From contig NZ_AP018227.1 of assembly GCF_002368095.1 (NCBI RefSeq), positions 1,136,934 through 1,200,933 on the forward strand: a stretch of 64,000 nucleotides of DNA, read 5' to 3'. Position numbers and translations under genes: made by a program. Positions 37,986 to 47,794 of the stretch are shown here, in pieces. The notes beneath the pieces were generated by a model. That model saw only the letters and a list, made by a program, of their open reading frames with translations. It was not told the DNA's origin and ran no database searches. Source of the DNA: Calothrix parasitica NIES-267. GTDB lineage: Bacteria; Cyanobacteriota; Cyanobacteriia; Cyanobacteriales; Nostocaceae. How positions within the stretch are numbered: position 1 is the stretch's first letter; the number at the start of each line of letters is the position of its first letter.

Positions 37986-40900
37986 TTCATCCTCCCACTC
38001 ACCCAAAAACGCAAAAGCAGCCCAATAATTAGGATTGCGCCATTTTTCCTGATTCCACATCTTTAACTGTGTTGCTCTCAAAGCCTGATTCGCTGACTTG
38101 CCTTCCTGCAACATCTGCTTGTAAAATTCCTGCATAAATACTGCTGTACCTTCATCGCTAACTTGCCACAGCGACACTACCAAACGCTCGGCACCTGCAT
38201 ACATCAATCCTCTTGTCAATCCTACCAATCCTTCTCCTTGAATTTCTTTACCCAATCCGGTTTCACAAGCACTCAACACAATTAAATCTGCGGGATAATC
38301 GAGATTGAATAAATCTCCTAAGCGTAAATATCCGCGAATATCTCGACCTTGTTTATTTACCAAAGAAAGCACGATTCCCGATAATTCTGGATTTGCGTCG
38401 TTAACAAACCCGTGAGTCGCAAAGTGTAGGATACGGTATTGATTGAGTTTGTTGCTTGTAGCCCAATTATAGTTCGCATCAAAATCAAAAACGTTCAGGC
38501 GATCGCCATTTGGTACGAGTTGCAAAAGTGTCTCGGCTTCCGTGCGCGTACCTAGAAGTCGCTGCCAACCCCGACGATTAAAGATATCCGCAGAACGTTT
38601 GAGAGCAGAGCGCTCTAGTTCTAATTCCAGAGAATTTTGCTCGTTTAGCTGCTTGTTTCTAGCTTCAGCTACTCGATTGTCGGTAGCGGTGAATACCGGG
38701 TCGGCAAGGATAGCTAAAGCTTTCGGTGCCCTTTTACGATTTGCGAGTTCTTGACGTTGGATTGCAATGGTTGACGCTGAAGGTAGGTTAACAATTTCGT
38801 GGTTGATTAGAAGCGGTTGGTAGTTGATTTTGTTGTGTGATGGTTTTGGTTCGGGAATTAAACCACCTCTTGGAACCTCTTTTCTATTTTTCTTAAAAGA
38901 ATTATTTTTCTCTCCCCCTGCTCCCCCTGCTTCCCCTGCTTCCCCCTCTACCCCCTTTCCCGAAAGGTCAGCCAAAGCAGCAAAAGGAATATATTGCAAA
39001 GCACCATCAGCAACAATAATCAACCGCTTTTTACCCAACTTATCTTTGACAGGTGACAGCACAAGTTTACTTAATTCTTTAGCAGCTACATCAATGCTTC
39101 CGGTTTTGAAATTTGCTGTATCTTCACAAGCATTTTCTTTACCAGTAGCTGAAGGTGGTTTAGAACTGAATTTGCTAATTAAACAAAATAAATTGATAGC
39201 ACTTTTATCTATTTCTGACTTTTTGGGAAGTTCGTAAGTATCGAGGGAATCGGGACTCACCACCCATAAAAAACTGCGCTCCTCACCCAAGGAATATTGT
39301 AACAGCAGCGAATCTTTATCGAGTTGTTGTTGAATTTCCCCTAACTTCAACGGTTCGGGATATTTGAGATTCGCGTATTTGGGATTGCTTTGTTTGATTT
39401 TGACCTGCAATTGTTTGTATTCTTCAAGGTGATTTGCTATTTCTTTTTCTAACCTTTGAGCAGCAGCTTGAGAAATTGGATCGTTACTTTTATTTTTATC
39501 GTTAACTATCTGGTAACGTAATTTTTCCTTAGCACTAATTAATTCTTGCAAGCGGCTTTCTTCTGCCAAAAATTCCGGGTTTGCACCTTTGCGGATATCG
39601 GCTCGTGCTTCGGTTAATAGTTCCAAAAGTCCCCGAGCGCGAGATTTTTCGCTAGCGTTGAGAGCCAATGCATCGTAACCTTTTGATGGGTGTTTTTTGT
39701 GTAGCTCCATCAACAAATCGATGTAGAACTTGTAGTAACCTTGGACTGTAGCGAAGTAAGTTGTTTTTAGGTCTTGGTTGGTGTAAGTACCCCTTAATTC
39801 TTCGATGATTTGGATGCTATCTTGGATGTGTTTGAGGGATGTTTGTAAATTACCTTGTTTTCGTTCTATATAAGCTAGATTCCAAAGTGTGTTAGCTTCC
39901 CCACTCCTATTACCCACTGCACGAAGTAAAGGTAAAGCTTGGTTTAAGAACGAAAGTGCCTTTTGTTTTTCTCCTAACTCAGCGTAGACTTGACCAATAT
40001 TATTGAGTGTTCCAGCTTCCATACCCTTATCACCGACTGCACGAAGTAAAGGTAAAGCTTGGTTGTAATAGGAAAATGCCTTTTGTTTTTCTCCTAAATC
40101 ATAGTCTCCAGCAATATTAACAAGTGTTATAGCTTCTCCACGCCTATCACCCACTGCACGAAGTAAAGGTAAAGCTTGGTTGTAAAACGAAAGTGCCTTT
40201 TGTTTTTCTCCTAACCTTGAGTAGACTCCACCAATATTATTAAGTGTTCCAGCTTCCTTAGCCCTATCACCCACCACACGAAGTAAAGGTAAAGCTTGAT
40301 TGTAAAACGAAAGTGCCTTTTGTGTTTCTCCTAAATTTGAATAAACTAAACCAATATTATTAAGTGTTATGGCTTCTCCGCGCCTATCACCCACTGCACG
40401 ACGTAAAGGTAAAGCTTGGTTGAAGAACGAAAGTGCCTTTTGTTTTTCTCCTAAATTTGAATAAACTAAACCAATACCCGTAAGTGTTGTAGCTTCCTTA
40501 CTCCTATTACCCACTGTACGATGTAAAGGTAAAGCTTTGTTGTAATAGGAAAGTGCCTTTTGTGTTTCTCCTAACCTTGAGTAGACTCCACCAATATTAT
40601 TAAGTGTTGTAGCTTCTCCACCCTTATCACCGACTGCACGACGTAAAGGTAAAGCTTGGTTGAAGAACGAAAGTGCCTTTTGTGTTTCTCCTAAATTGGA
40701 GTAGACTTTACCAATATTATTAAGTGTTAGAGCTTCTACAACCCTATTACCTACTGCACGAAATAAAGGTAAAGCTTGGTTGTAATAGGAAAGTGCTTTT
40801 TGTTTTTCTCCTAATTTGTCGTAGACTCCACCAATACTAAGAAGAGTAACAGCTTGCCCTGACTTATGCTCCAATTTTTCCCACAAAACCAGCGCTGCTT

Positions 40901-41162
40901 GCAATTTTTCTCTAGCTTTTGTAAGTGATTCTGCGGTTCCTTGCTTAAATAATTCCAATCCTTCGTTTGATAATTTTTCTGCTTCGGCACGGGTATTATT
41001 TTGCTGGGTTGTTTCTAGCTTTTGGGCAATTTTTAACCCATAATTGCCTGCACTAACTGCACTTGATTCGGATAATAAAAATAAGGAAATAAATAATACA
41101 ACTGCATGCTTTGTCAAAGTTTGATGAAAGGGGATTTTTGGAGATTTACTATCAGTATTCAT
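37956..41162 (-). CDS. TPR-CHAT protein 1 (exported caspase-fold protein)
   Basis: The protein has 1068 residues. A signal peptide (to about residue 40) precedes eight near-identical 40-residue TPRs plus one diverged repeat. Unit consensus: TLNNIGxVYSxLGExQKALSFYNQALPLLRAVGDRxxEA. One unit is a residue short. A helical linker (residues about 480-560) precedes the CHAT domain, with His917 in HFATHG and Cys966 in LSACETGLG. Both catalytic residues are present. CHAT proteins are caspase-clan cysteine proteases, often regulated by their TPRs. A Gly/Ala-rich low-complexity insert (GVEGEAGEAGGAGGEK) sits in the CHAT domain. The upstream region has the shared two-box motif. Substrate unknown. Confidence 0.9.
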   Translation of the reverse strand: MNTDSKSPKIPFHQTLTKHAVVLFISLFLLSESSAVSAGNYGLKIAQKLETTQQNNTRAEAEKLSNEGLELFKQGTAESLTKAREKLQAALVLWEKLEHKSGQAVTLLSIGGVYDKLGEKQKALSYYNQALPLFRAVGNRVVEALTLNNIGKVYSNLGETQKALSFFNQALPLRRAVGDKGGEATTLNNIGGVYSRLGETQKALSYYNKALPLHRTVGNRSKEATTLTGIGLVYSNLGEKQKALSFFNQALPLRRAVGDRRGEAITLNNIGLVYSNLGETQKALSFYNQALPLLRVVGDRAKEAGTLNNIGGVYSRLGEKQKALSFYNQALPLLRAVGDRRGEAITLVNIAGDYDLGEKQKAFSYYNQALPLLRAVGDKGMEAGTLNNIGQVYAELGEKQKALSFLNQALPLLRAVGNRSGEANTLWNLAYIERKQGNLQTSLKHIQDSIQIIEELRGTYTNQDLKTTYFATVQGYYKFYIDLLMELHKKHPSKGYDALALNASEKSRARGLLELLTEARADIRKGANPEFLAEESRLQELISAKEKLRYQIVNDKNKSNDPISQAAAQRLEKEIANHLEEYKQLQVKIKQSNPKYANLKYPEPLKLGEIQQQLDKDSLLLQYSLGEERSFLWVVSPDSLDTYELPKKSEIDKSAINLFCLISKFSSKPPSATGKENACEDTANFKTGSIDVAAKELSKLVLSPVKDKLGKKRLIIVADGALQYIPFAALADLSGKGVEGEAGEAGGAGGEKNNSFKKNRKEVPRGGLIPEPKPSHNKINYQPLLINHEIVNLPSASTIAIQRQELANRKRAPKALAILADPVFTATDNRVAEARNKQLNEQNSLELELERSALKRSADIFNRRGWQRLLGTRTEAETLLQLVPNGDRLNVFDFDANYNWATSNKLNQYRILHFATHGFVNDANPELSGIVLSLVNKQGRDIRGYLRLGDLFNLDYPADLIVLSACETGLGKEIQGEGLVGLTRGLMYAGAERLVVSLWQVSDEGTAVFMQEFYKQMLQEGKSANQALRATQLKMWNQEKWRNPNYWAAFAFLGEWEDEEGGSEGVRE

Positions 41163-41196
41163 ACGTGTTTATACTGCTATAGCTGGTTATACTTTA

Positions 41197-41228
41197 ATAT
41201 ATCTCTCGCGGTTATGGGGGGTATGCAG
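41197..41228 (-). promoter_or_regulatory. Shared two-box motif, upstream of TPR-CHAT 1
   Basis: Minus strand: CTGCATACCCCCC, then GAGAGATATATT. The motif ends 35 bases before the ATG at 41162. Confidence 0.6.
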
Positions 41229-41280
41229 TTTTATAGTTATGCTTTACTCCCTTTCCGGTTGAAGATTTTCTATAAAAAAA

Positions 41281-41310
41281 CCGCAGAGAGCGCAGAGAGC
41301 GCAGAGGAAG
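41281..41310. repeat. Short GCAGAGAGC tandem repeat
   Basis: CGCAGAGAG occurs twice or more in a row with a related GCAGAGGAAG end. Such tracts are widely dispersed in cyanobacterial intergenic DNA. The rest of 41163-41417 has no gene. Confidence 0.6.
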
Positions 41311-41417
41311 AGGATAAGAAGGATTAATTCGATTTCAATTAAAATTAGTAATACCCCTCATAATTAATGTGGTGAAGTAGTAGTATAAGAGCGCTAAAGC
41401 GCAACTACGAACCTGCA

Positions 41418-42083
41418 TCAATCAATTAAACCCACTTCCCTAGCGCGGATTTGAGTGACAATTCGTAAATTCTTGCCTTGATTTTTCAATTCGTCGCAAT
41501 CAATACCTAAAGCATCTTGCAACCCCAGCCAATAATGCCTTACCATCCTTTCGGAGACAAAAAATTGTCTGGCGATCGCCTTATCTTGAAATCCTTCTTT
41601 GAAAGCTAAATCCAACAGTCTCAACCACTCTGGTTTGACTTGGGAAGCAGAATTTATACACGGAATATCTTTTGTATTAACTAATTCTTTCAATCCCCAT
41701 TCAACTCGCTGCAAAAATTCAGTGTTAGAAAGACTTTTATCAGCGACAATAAAACCTCCTATTCGTGAATCAATCTCGGGTTTTATTCGTACTAATTTTT
41801 TAATATGGGAACTTTGAACAACTATATTTAATTGGGGATAATTCAGCATGATTTTTTTCAAAAGCTGCATTCCCGTATTAACTGACGGTGTTTCTCCAGC
41901 TTTTTCAGCAATCGAAATATCTATCACAACTAAATCGGGTTTATATACTGAAACTTGATTTAGAAAATCGATGGCATTCGCAGCCGTGATTATTTCAGCT
42001 TGAGTATATTTTGAACGCAATATCTTAACTGTTTCATTTAGATATAATTTATGGCTGTCAACTACAAAGAATTTGTGATTCAT
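41418..42083 (-). CDS. NarL/LuxR-type response regulator
   Basis: The protein has 221 residues. The receiver domain has VVDSHKLYLNETV at the start, with its acidic residues reduced to a single D7. The expected phospho-Asp lies in PDLVVIDISIAE (near residue 56), and the conserved Lys appears as VADKSLS near residue 119. The C-terminal helix-turn-helix (about 155-221) contains KAIARQFFVSERMVRHYWLGLQ, similar to LuxR-type output domains but diverged. It should regulate transcription after phosphorylation by a histidine kinase. Candidates for partner are the CHASE2 kinase at 55416 and, by homology, the cut regulator fragment at 55169. A shared two-box motif lies 134 bases upstream, so autoregulation is possible. 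Confidence 0.82.
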   Translation of the reverse strand: MNHKFFVVDSHKLYLNETVKILRSKYTQAEIITAANAIDFLNQVSVYKPDLVVIDISIAEKAGETPSVNTGMQLLKKIMLNYPQLNIVVQSSHIKKLVRIKPEIDSRIGGFIVADKSLSNTEFLQRVEWGLKELVNTKDIPCINSASQVKPEWLRLLDLAFKEGFQDKAIARQFFVSERMVRHYWLGLQDALGIDCDELKNQGKNLRIVTQIRAREVGLID

Positions 42084-42216
42084 AATAATTTCCTCTAATT
42101 ACTATATTTGTTAGCTGGTTAAGAAAGGCAGAATTTAGCTGTATTCTGCCAGTAAATGCACCTTAACGATGATTAAGTGACCTATGCATCACCAGTAATC
42201 TGGTAACTATATATTT

Positions 42217-42246
42217 ATATATCTGGCTGTTATGAGGGTTATGCAA
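42217..42246 (-). promoter_or_regulatory. Shared two-box motif, upstream of the response regulator
   Basis: Minus strand: TTGCATAACCCT, then CCAGATATATAAA. It belongs to a block of about 100 bases, including the adjacent hairpin, that is repeated at 53428-53527. Confidence 0.6.
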
Positions 42247-42275
42247 AAAAATACAAATCGATTAGTCCACCAATT

Positions 42276-42301
42276 GAAAAAGACGTAGCAGTGCTACGTC
42301 T
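42276..42301 (-). terminator. Terminator of TPR-CHAT 2
   Basis: AGACGTAGCA and TGCTACGTCT form a hairpin followed on the minus strand by TTTTCAATT, 60 bases after the CHAT 2 stop codon. The same hairpin type follows the gene at 53544. Confidence 0.6.
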
Positions 42302-42360
42302 CTACATTAGTGTTGCGATTTTAGAGATAGTTTTCTAATGTCAATTGTGAAATCACAAAT

Positions 42361-45243
42361 TTATTCCGCTTCCCCAATCAAAGTAAAAGCTGCCCATTTC
42401 CTGGGAGCTTTGGGATATTGTTCCTTCATCTTCAACATTGCTTGACGTAAAGCTTGTGCTTTATCAAGATTCTTTTGATACAAATTTTGGTAAAAATCTG
42501 TCATTAATTCTGCGGTGGGTGCATCGGGAACTGCCCACAAAGAAACCAACACGCTGGGAGTACCAGCCAGGAATAAGGAGCGGGATAAACCAATTACCCC
42601 ATCACCAGTAATTCTACCTCTACCCGTATTACAAGCACTCAGTACTACCAAATCTGCATTCAGTTTGATATCCAGGATTTCGGATGCAGTCAAAAGACCG
42701 TTATCTTGAGAAGAGGGTGCAAGTGCGATGGAACTTTGTAATCCTTGGAAACCATCAAATAAGCCGTGGGTAGCTAAATGAATCACTCCAGCTTGAGGAA
42801 GCTTGGCTTTAATAGCGGTTTCTGTAGCTTCGTCACTAGTCAAGGCTGTGGTATTGAATAGGGGTGCAATAGCTTCTGCTTCTCGCTTGGCTCCTGGTAA
42901 AGATGATAACTGTTTTCCTGCTTCACCATATTTGGTATTAAATTTAGGCATGGTAGGATTGCCTACTATCAGAGCATTTTGGCGAGATAATTTTGGTAAG
43001 GTTTTTATCCGTTGTTGTTGCGAGCGAGTTAATTCTAATACTTGAATTGCGGGTGCAGTGAGAATGGTGTGTTTTTCAATCAAGTATTTACCTTGAGAGT
43101 CCATTAATGCGGGGAAAGGAACCAGGAATAAATCACTTTGGGGAACGAAAGTAACTCGTTGATTGGGGTCAGTTGGTAAGAGGTCAGCAATGGGTTTAAC
43201 TAGCAGTTGATGGAGTTTTTGTAAGCTTTCTCGTTGTATTTTTTCATTCACGGGATTTTTGAATTTTGCAGAAAAAATACTGCGCTCATCATCACTGACA
43301 CCCAAGGATTTACGGGTGGTGGAAACTAATTCACTTAATGTTGTATTTTCTTTTTGCCACAATGGTTTTAAGTCAGCTTTGCGGAATGTGATTTCACCAG
43401 ATGGTTTGATTACCCAGATGTAGAGTTCGGATTCTTTGGTTTTGGGTTTACCTGCGATTTTGAATTCATCATCAATAATTGAATATTGGACTAAAGTGGA
43501 ATTTTGCTGTTTGGCAATTTGTTTAATTTCAGTAGTATTCGGTGGTTTGGGGGATTGCTCTTGAGGGTTGCTAGATAAGCGGGAAGCTAGTAATTCTACA
43601 AATGCCCGTCCCCGTCCGCGTTCGGATATTTCTAAAGCTGCCGTACTTTTGTTTTGAGCGACAAGGACTTGTTGTAAAAATTTATAGGTGTTACTTTGGG
43701 TGTCAAAAAAAGTAACTTTCTCACTATCCTTTAATTCTCTACCTCGGAGAGATTCGTAAACTTTTATGCCTTCAATTAGGCTGCTTTCAGCTAAAGTTAG
43801 TTTTCCTTGTTTGTAGTAAGTAAATCCGAGATTACTTAGTGCAAAACCCTTACTATTACGGTTTTTAATTTCTCGTGCAATTTTTAAGCTTTGTTGTTGG
43901 TTATTGATAGCTTTGGAGTAGTCTCCCAAGTTACGGTACACAACTCCGAGATTTCCCAATAATTGACTCTCACTTAAAGGATCTTTAATTCCCCGTGCGA
44001 TTTTTAAGCTTTGTTGATAGTTATCGATGGCTTTAGAATAATCTCCCGAAGAATTATAGCTACTACCGAGATTTCCCAGTGATTGACTCTCACCTAAAGG
44101 GTTTTTAATTTCCCGTGCAATTTTCAACCTTTGTTCATGATAGTAAATGGCTTTGGGATAGTTTCCTAACTCATCGTAAGCACTGCCAATATTTCCTAGT
44201 GCTGCACTTTCACCTAAAGGGTTTTTAATATCTCGTGCGATTTTTTTGCTTTGTTGATGGTATTCAATGGCTTTAGGGTAGTCTCCCAAGGAATGATAGA
44301 TAATACCGAGATTTCCCAATGATTGACCTTCACCTCTACGGTATTCAATATCTCGTGAGATTTTTAAGCTTTGTTCATGGTAGTCAATGGCTTTGGGATA
44401 GTTTCCTAAGTTACGGTAAGCAAGTCCAAGATTTTCTAGTGCTGCACTCTCACCATTGCGGTTGTTAAGTTCTTGTGCGATTTTTAAGCTTTGTTCATGG
44501 TATTTAATGGCTTTAAGGTACTTTCCCAAAGCATGGTAGGTAAGACCGAGATTTCCCGATGATTGACCTTCACCCAAACGATTGTTAAGTTCTTGTGCGA
44601 TTTTTAAGCTTTGTTTATGGTAATCAATGGCTTTGAGATATTCTCCCGAAATATCGTAAGCAATACCGAGACTTCCTAGTACTTTACCCTCACCTTGACG
44701 GTCTTTTATTTCGCGGTAGATTTTTAATGCTTCTTCCCAAGACTGCAATGCTGCTGTAAGCTGACCTGTTTGTACCTGCTTGATCCCTTGGTTTAATAAC
44801 CTATCAGCTTTTGCTTTCTTAGAATTACTTCTAAGTTGCGCCTTTGCAAGCATTGGCTGTACTATTGCTTCTAATTCTGAGTTTTTAATTTCTCGTGCAA
44901 TTGCTAAAGATTTTTGGTAATAATCAATTGCTTTGGGATAATCTTGCAACTCAAAGTTAATCAATCCTAAACTAGCTAATGCCCAGCCTTCACCTTTAGA
45001 GTTTTTGACATCTCGATAAATAGTTAGTGCTTTTTGAAAAGATTGTAATGCTGCTTCCTGTTGATTTGCTTCAATCTGCTGTATACCTTGATTAAATAAT
45101 CTATCTGCTTCCGCTTTCCGCGCTTCTGTTGTCTGTGCTAACACCTGCTGTGTTGGTAATATACCTGATAAAACCACAGCAGATTGTAAACTTGTGGTGA
45201 CGAGAGTTGTGACAGCGACGAGCAAAAATTTTTTGTAATCCAT
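42361..45243 (-). CDS. TPR-CHAT protein 2 (exported caspase-fold protein)
   Basis: This 960-residue protein has a signal peptide (cleavage near VLAQTT). A first repeat pair follows, then a partial duplicate of the N-terminal RLLNQGIKQVQTGQ unit, then about eight 40-residue TPRs of the LGNLGxxYxxLGDYPKAIDYHQQSLKIAREIK type. The CHAT domain begins around residue 560. Catalytic His826 (HLATHG) and Cys871 (LSACNTGRG) are present. The C-terminal half is almost identical, also at DNA level, to that of CHAT 3 (48587-51166). The two flank the divergent orthocaspase gene. The shared two-box motif lies 31 bases upstream. Probably periplasmic; substrate unknown. Confidence 0.92.
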   Translation of the reverse strand: MDYKKFLLVAVTTLVTTSLQSAVVLSGILPTQQVLAQTTEARKAEADRLFNQGIQQIEANQQEAALQSFQKALTIYRDVKNSKGEGWALASLGLINFELQDYPKAIDYYQKSLAIAREIKNSELEAIVQPMLAKAQLRSNSKKAKADRLLNQGIKQVQTGQLTAALQSWEEALKIYREIKDRQGEGKVLGSLGIAYDISGEYLKAIDYHKQSLKIAQELNNRLGEGQSSGNLGLTYHALGKYLKAIKYHEQSLKIAQELNNRNGESAALENLGLAYRNLGNYPKAIDYHEQSLKISRDIEYRRGEGQSLGNLGIIYHSLGDYPKAIEYHQQSKKIARDIKNPLGESAALGNIGSAYDELGNYPKAIYYHEQRLKIAREIKNPLGESQSLGNLGSSYNSSGDYSKAIDNYQQSLKIARGIKDPLSESQLLGNLGVVYRNLGDYSKAINNQQQSLKIAREIKNRNSKGFALSNLGFTYYKQGKLTLAESSLIEGIKVYESLRGRELKDSEKVTFFDTQSNTYKFLQQVLVAQNKSTAALEISERGRGRAFVELLASRLSSNPQEQSPKPPNTTEIKQIAKQQNSTLVQYSIIDDEFKIAGKPKTKESELYIWVIKPSGEITFRKADLKPLWQKENTTLSELVSTTRKSLGVSDDERSIFSAKFKNPVNEKIQRESLQKLHQLLVKPIADLLPTDPNQRVTFVPQSDLFLVPFPALMDSQGKYLIEKHTILTAPAIQVLELTRSQQQRIKTLPKLSRQNALIVGNPTMPKFNTKYGEAGKQLSSLPGAKREAEAIAPLFNTTALTSDEATETAIKAKLPQAGVIHLATHGLFDGFQGLQSSIALAPSSQDNGLLTASEILDIKLNADLVVLSACNTGRGRITGDGVIGLSRSLFLAGTPSVLVSLWAVPDAPTAELMTDFYQNLYQKNLDKAQALRQAMLKMKEQYPKAPRKWAAFTLIGEAE

Positions 45244-45273
45244 AATACTGAATAATTTAAACTTACTGTTTTT

Positions 45274-45305
45274 ATATATCTCTCATGACTCATGAACCTA
45301 TGCAG
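45274..45305 (-). promoter_or_regulatory. Shared two-box motif, upstream of TPR-CHAT 2
   Basis: Minus strand: CTGCATAGGTTC, then GAGAGATATATAAA. It ends 31 bases before the ATG. It lacks the C-tract, like the orthocaspase copy. Confidence 0.5.
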
Positions 45306-45479
45306 GAATGGGTAGTCCTTTCCCAGAATTTAAGTTGTAGAACCAATGTTTTCAAATGTTTTGTACTAGAATAAACTTAATTTCTGGCATTTCATCTACC
45401 AAATCGTTACAATTAACTACACCTTCACAAAAAAATCAGCATTATTACTGAGTATAACAATCATAATTGAAGCACAACA

Positions 45480-45512
45480 ACTGCATAGGCGACCTTGAGC
45501 CAGAGATAAAAA
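45480..45512 (+). promoter_or_regulatory. Shared two-box motif, upstream of the orthocaspase
   Basis: Plus strand: CTGCATAGGCGA, then CAGAGATAAAAATA with 17 bases between TGCATA and GATA. It ends 31 bases before the ATG, the same distance as in the divergent CHAT 2 gene. Confidence 0.45.
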
Positions 45513-45542
45513 TAATTACCAATACGCACTCAGGAGTAACCA

Positions 45543-47759
45543 ATGGCTGACAGTTCCAATTCCCCAACCATGTCTACTATCAAACGTCGTCATTTCTTGC
45601 AATTCGCTGGCTCCACTTTCGCCACTCTAGCTCTAAGCCAATTTGATATCATCAGTAAAAGCAACCGCTACGCTCAAGTATTAGCAAAGGATACTCCGCG
45701 TAAGTTAGCGCTGTTGGTGGGGGTGAATAATTATCCCAATAGCGAAAGATTTACTAATCTCGAAGGATGTACCACTGATGTAGATTTGCAGGAACAACTG
45801 TTAATTCACCGTTTTGGTTTTAATCCCAACGATATTATTAAACTCACCAGCGATGAATCTGCCGATAAACAACCTACTCGCAAAAATATTTTAACCACAT
45901 TTGAAGAACATTTAATTAAACAAGCTAAGCCAGGGGATGTGGTGGTTTTCCATTTTTCCGGACATGGTTCCCGTTTTTCTGAGACTAGCGAAACAGTTCG
46001 TAATTGCCGAAATAATCAATTAAACAGTACTTTGGTTCCCGGTGATGATAGAGAAGGAGGGGTGACGGATATCATGGGACGTACTTTGTTTCTACTCATG
46101 TCTGCGTTGAACACAGAAAATGTTACCGCAGTGTTGGATAGTTGTTTCTCTGGTGGTGGAACTAGGGGGAATTTTCGCATCCGTTCTGTATCGGGTGATG
46201 GTTTTAGTCCCAGTAGAGAGGAAATCGAATTTCAAAAACGTTTAATGAAGGATTTGGGTTTGTCGGAACCGGAACTAGCTCAAAAGCGCTGTCAAGGAGC
46301 TGCAAAAGGGGTAGTTATCGCTTCTGCTCAAAAGGATGAACTAGCAGCAGATGCTTCCTTCTCTGGTTTTTCTGCGGGTGCTTTTACTTACCTGATGACC
46401 CAATATCTCTGGCATAATTCCGGTAACGTGGAAAGTGCGATCGCTAAAATTTCTCCTACTTTGAAAAAGTCTTATAATCAATATCCCTTGGGAGATGGTA
46501 ATCAAAGCCAGCGATTTTATTTTATCAATCAACAAGTCCTACCTACTGATGCTGTGATTACAGAAAGTAATGGGAATCAAGTTACTTTATGGTTGGGAGG
46601 ATGGGAAGGAGGAAGTTTAGACAGCTTTGAAAAAGGTGCTGTTTTAAATATTTTAGATAGTCAAGGAAAACCAGCAGGAAAAGTTAAAGGGGTATCCCGT
46701 GACGGATTAGTTGGGAAAGCAATTGTAGAGAAAAAAGAATTAAAAGTATCTCCCCAACCAGGAATGTTATTACAAGAATTTAGCCGCGCTATTCCCACAG
46801 ATTTAAAATTACACATTGGGATTGATTCTTCCTTGGCTGGAGAATTAGGAGATATCACCAAAGCTTTAACAAAAATCAAGCGCATCAAAGCTGTTAATCC
46901 CGGTTCGGGAAATATTCCTTATACCGATAAAGTACATTATATTTTAGGTAAAATGACGGCGGAGTATTACCGACGATTTCAGCAAGAAGGATTAAAAGAT
47001 ATTCCCAAAATCGGTAGTATCGGATTATTTACCCAAGGATTCCAACCATTAGATAAATCTTTATTTAGCCAACCAGGAGAAACGGTTACAAAGGTAATTG
47101 AGAATTGGGAAGCAAAAATCAAATCACTATTAGCAGTAAATATCCTCAAGAAAACCTTAAATACTAATTCTTCCCTGTTAGATGTGGAAGTGGGAATGAA
47201 TTTAGTAGAACAAAAATCACAATCAATTGCCAGAGTTGCTACCGTGAGAGGTGCAAATAATCAGCGACAGGTAAGGAAAAGTAAAACAGGTAATTTACCA
47301 CTAAATAAACTTTTTGAATTTCAGGTAACTAACCGCACCAATCATGGTCTATATATTACAATGCTACTCGTTGATTCCACCGGAGATATTATATTAATAT
47401 TTCCCTACCAATGGCCAGCTAACGAACAATCGATGCGTTTAGCAGCAGGTCAAACAATGGTAATTGGTAATCCCGAAGAACTGGAATTGAAAGCATTAAA
47501 AAAAGGTTCCGGAGAAGCTTTATTAATTGCAAGTCGTTTACCTTTGAAAAATGCTGTAAAAACATTGTCAGCATTAGCAGCAGAAAGAGGTGTGAGAAGT
47601 CAACCCATAGATTTGAAAGGAGAAGTGGGAGCAATTGACGATTTGTTGAGTGATTTGAGTAGCGATCGCGCTGGTGGTCTTATTCCCAGTCAAGATAAAT
47701 CAAAATCTATGGAAGTTAAGCAAATGGCTACTCTTTCCTTGTCTTTTGAAGTTGGTTAG
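45543..47759 (+). CDS. Orthocaspase (caspase family C14 protease) with Tat-like leader
   Basis: The protein has 738 residues. A twin-arginine-type leader (KRRHFLQFAG near residue 14) suggests export of a folded protein. The p20-like domain has His141 in FHFSGHGSR and Cys201 in VLDSCFSGGG, the caspase dyad. After the catalytic part, a beta-rich middle region leads to a C-terminal DUF4384-like domain (FEFQVTNRTNHGLYITMLL, then IIFPYQW). Start ATG follows CAGGAGTAACCA, a good ribosome site. It lies between CHAT 2 (divergent) and CHAT 3 and shares their upstream motif. It is likely an Arg/Lys-specific protease in the periplasm, by family knowledge; its substrate is unknown. Confidence 0.92.
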   Translation: MADSSNSPTMSTIKRRHFLQFAGSTFATLALSQFDIISKSNRYAQVLAKDTPRKLALLVGVNNYPNSERFTNLEGCTTDVDLQEQLLIHRFGFNPNDIIKLTSDESADKQPTRKNILTTFEEHLIKQAKPGDVVVFHFSGHGSRFSETSETVRNCRNNQLNSTLVPGDDREGGVTDIMGRTLFLLMSALNTENVTAVLDSCFSGGGTRGNFRIRSVSGDGFSPSREEIEFQKRLMKDLGLSEPELAQKRCQGAAKGVVIASAQKDELAADASFSGFSAGAFTYLMTQYLWHNSGNVESAIAKISPTLKKSYNQYPLGDGNQSQRFYFINQQVLPTDAVITESNGNQVTLWLGGWEGGSLDSFEKGAVLNILDSQGKPAGKVKGVSRDGLVGKAIVEKKELKVSPQPGMLLQEFSRAIPTDLKLHIGIDSSLAGELGDITKALTKIKRIKAVNPGSGNIPYTDKVHYILGKMTAEYYRRFQQEGLKDIPKIGSIGLFTQGFQPLDKSLFSQPGETVTKVIENWEAKIKSLLAVNILKKTLNTNSSLLDVEVGMNLVEQKSQSIARVATVRGANNQRQVRKSKTGNLPLNKLFEFQVTNRTNHGLYITMLLVDSTGDIILIFPYQWPANEQSMRLAAGQTMVIGNPEELELKALKKGSGEALLIASRLPLKNAVKTLSALAAERGVRSQPIDLKGEVGAIDDLLSDLSSDRAGGLIPSQDKSKSMEVKQMATLSLSFEVG

Positions 47760-47794
47760 TTGTTATTGGTTTTCAGAGAATTTTTTTGATTGTG

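Noticed and set aside
39890..40860. Regularly spaced repeats that could suggest a CRISPR array
   Set aside because: The 120-base periodicity is the coding repeat of TPRs in frame; there are no short identical repeats with unique spacers, and no cas genes.
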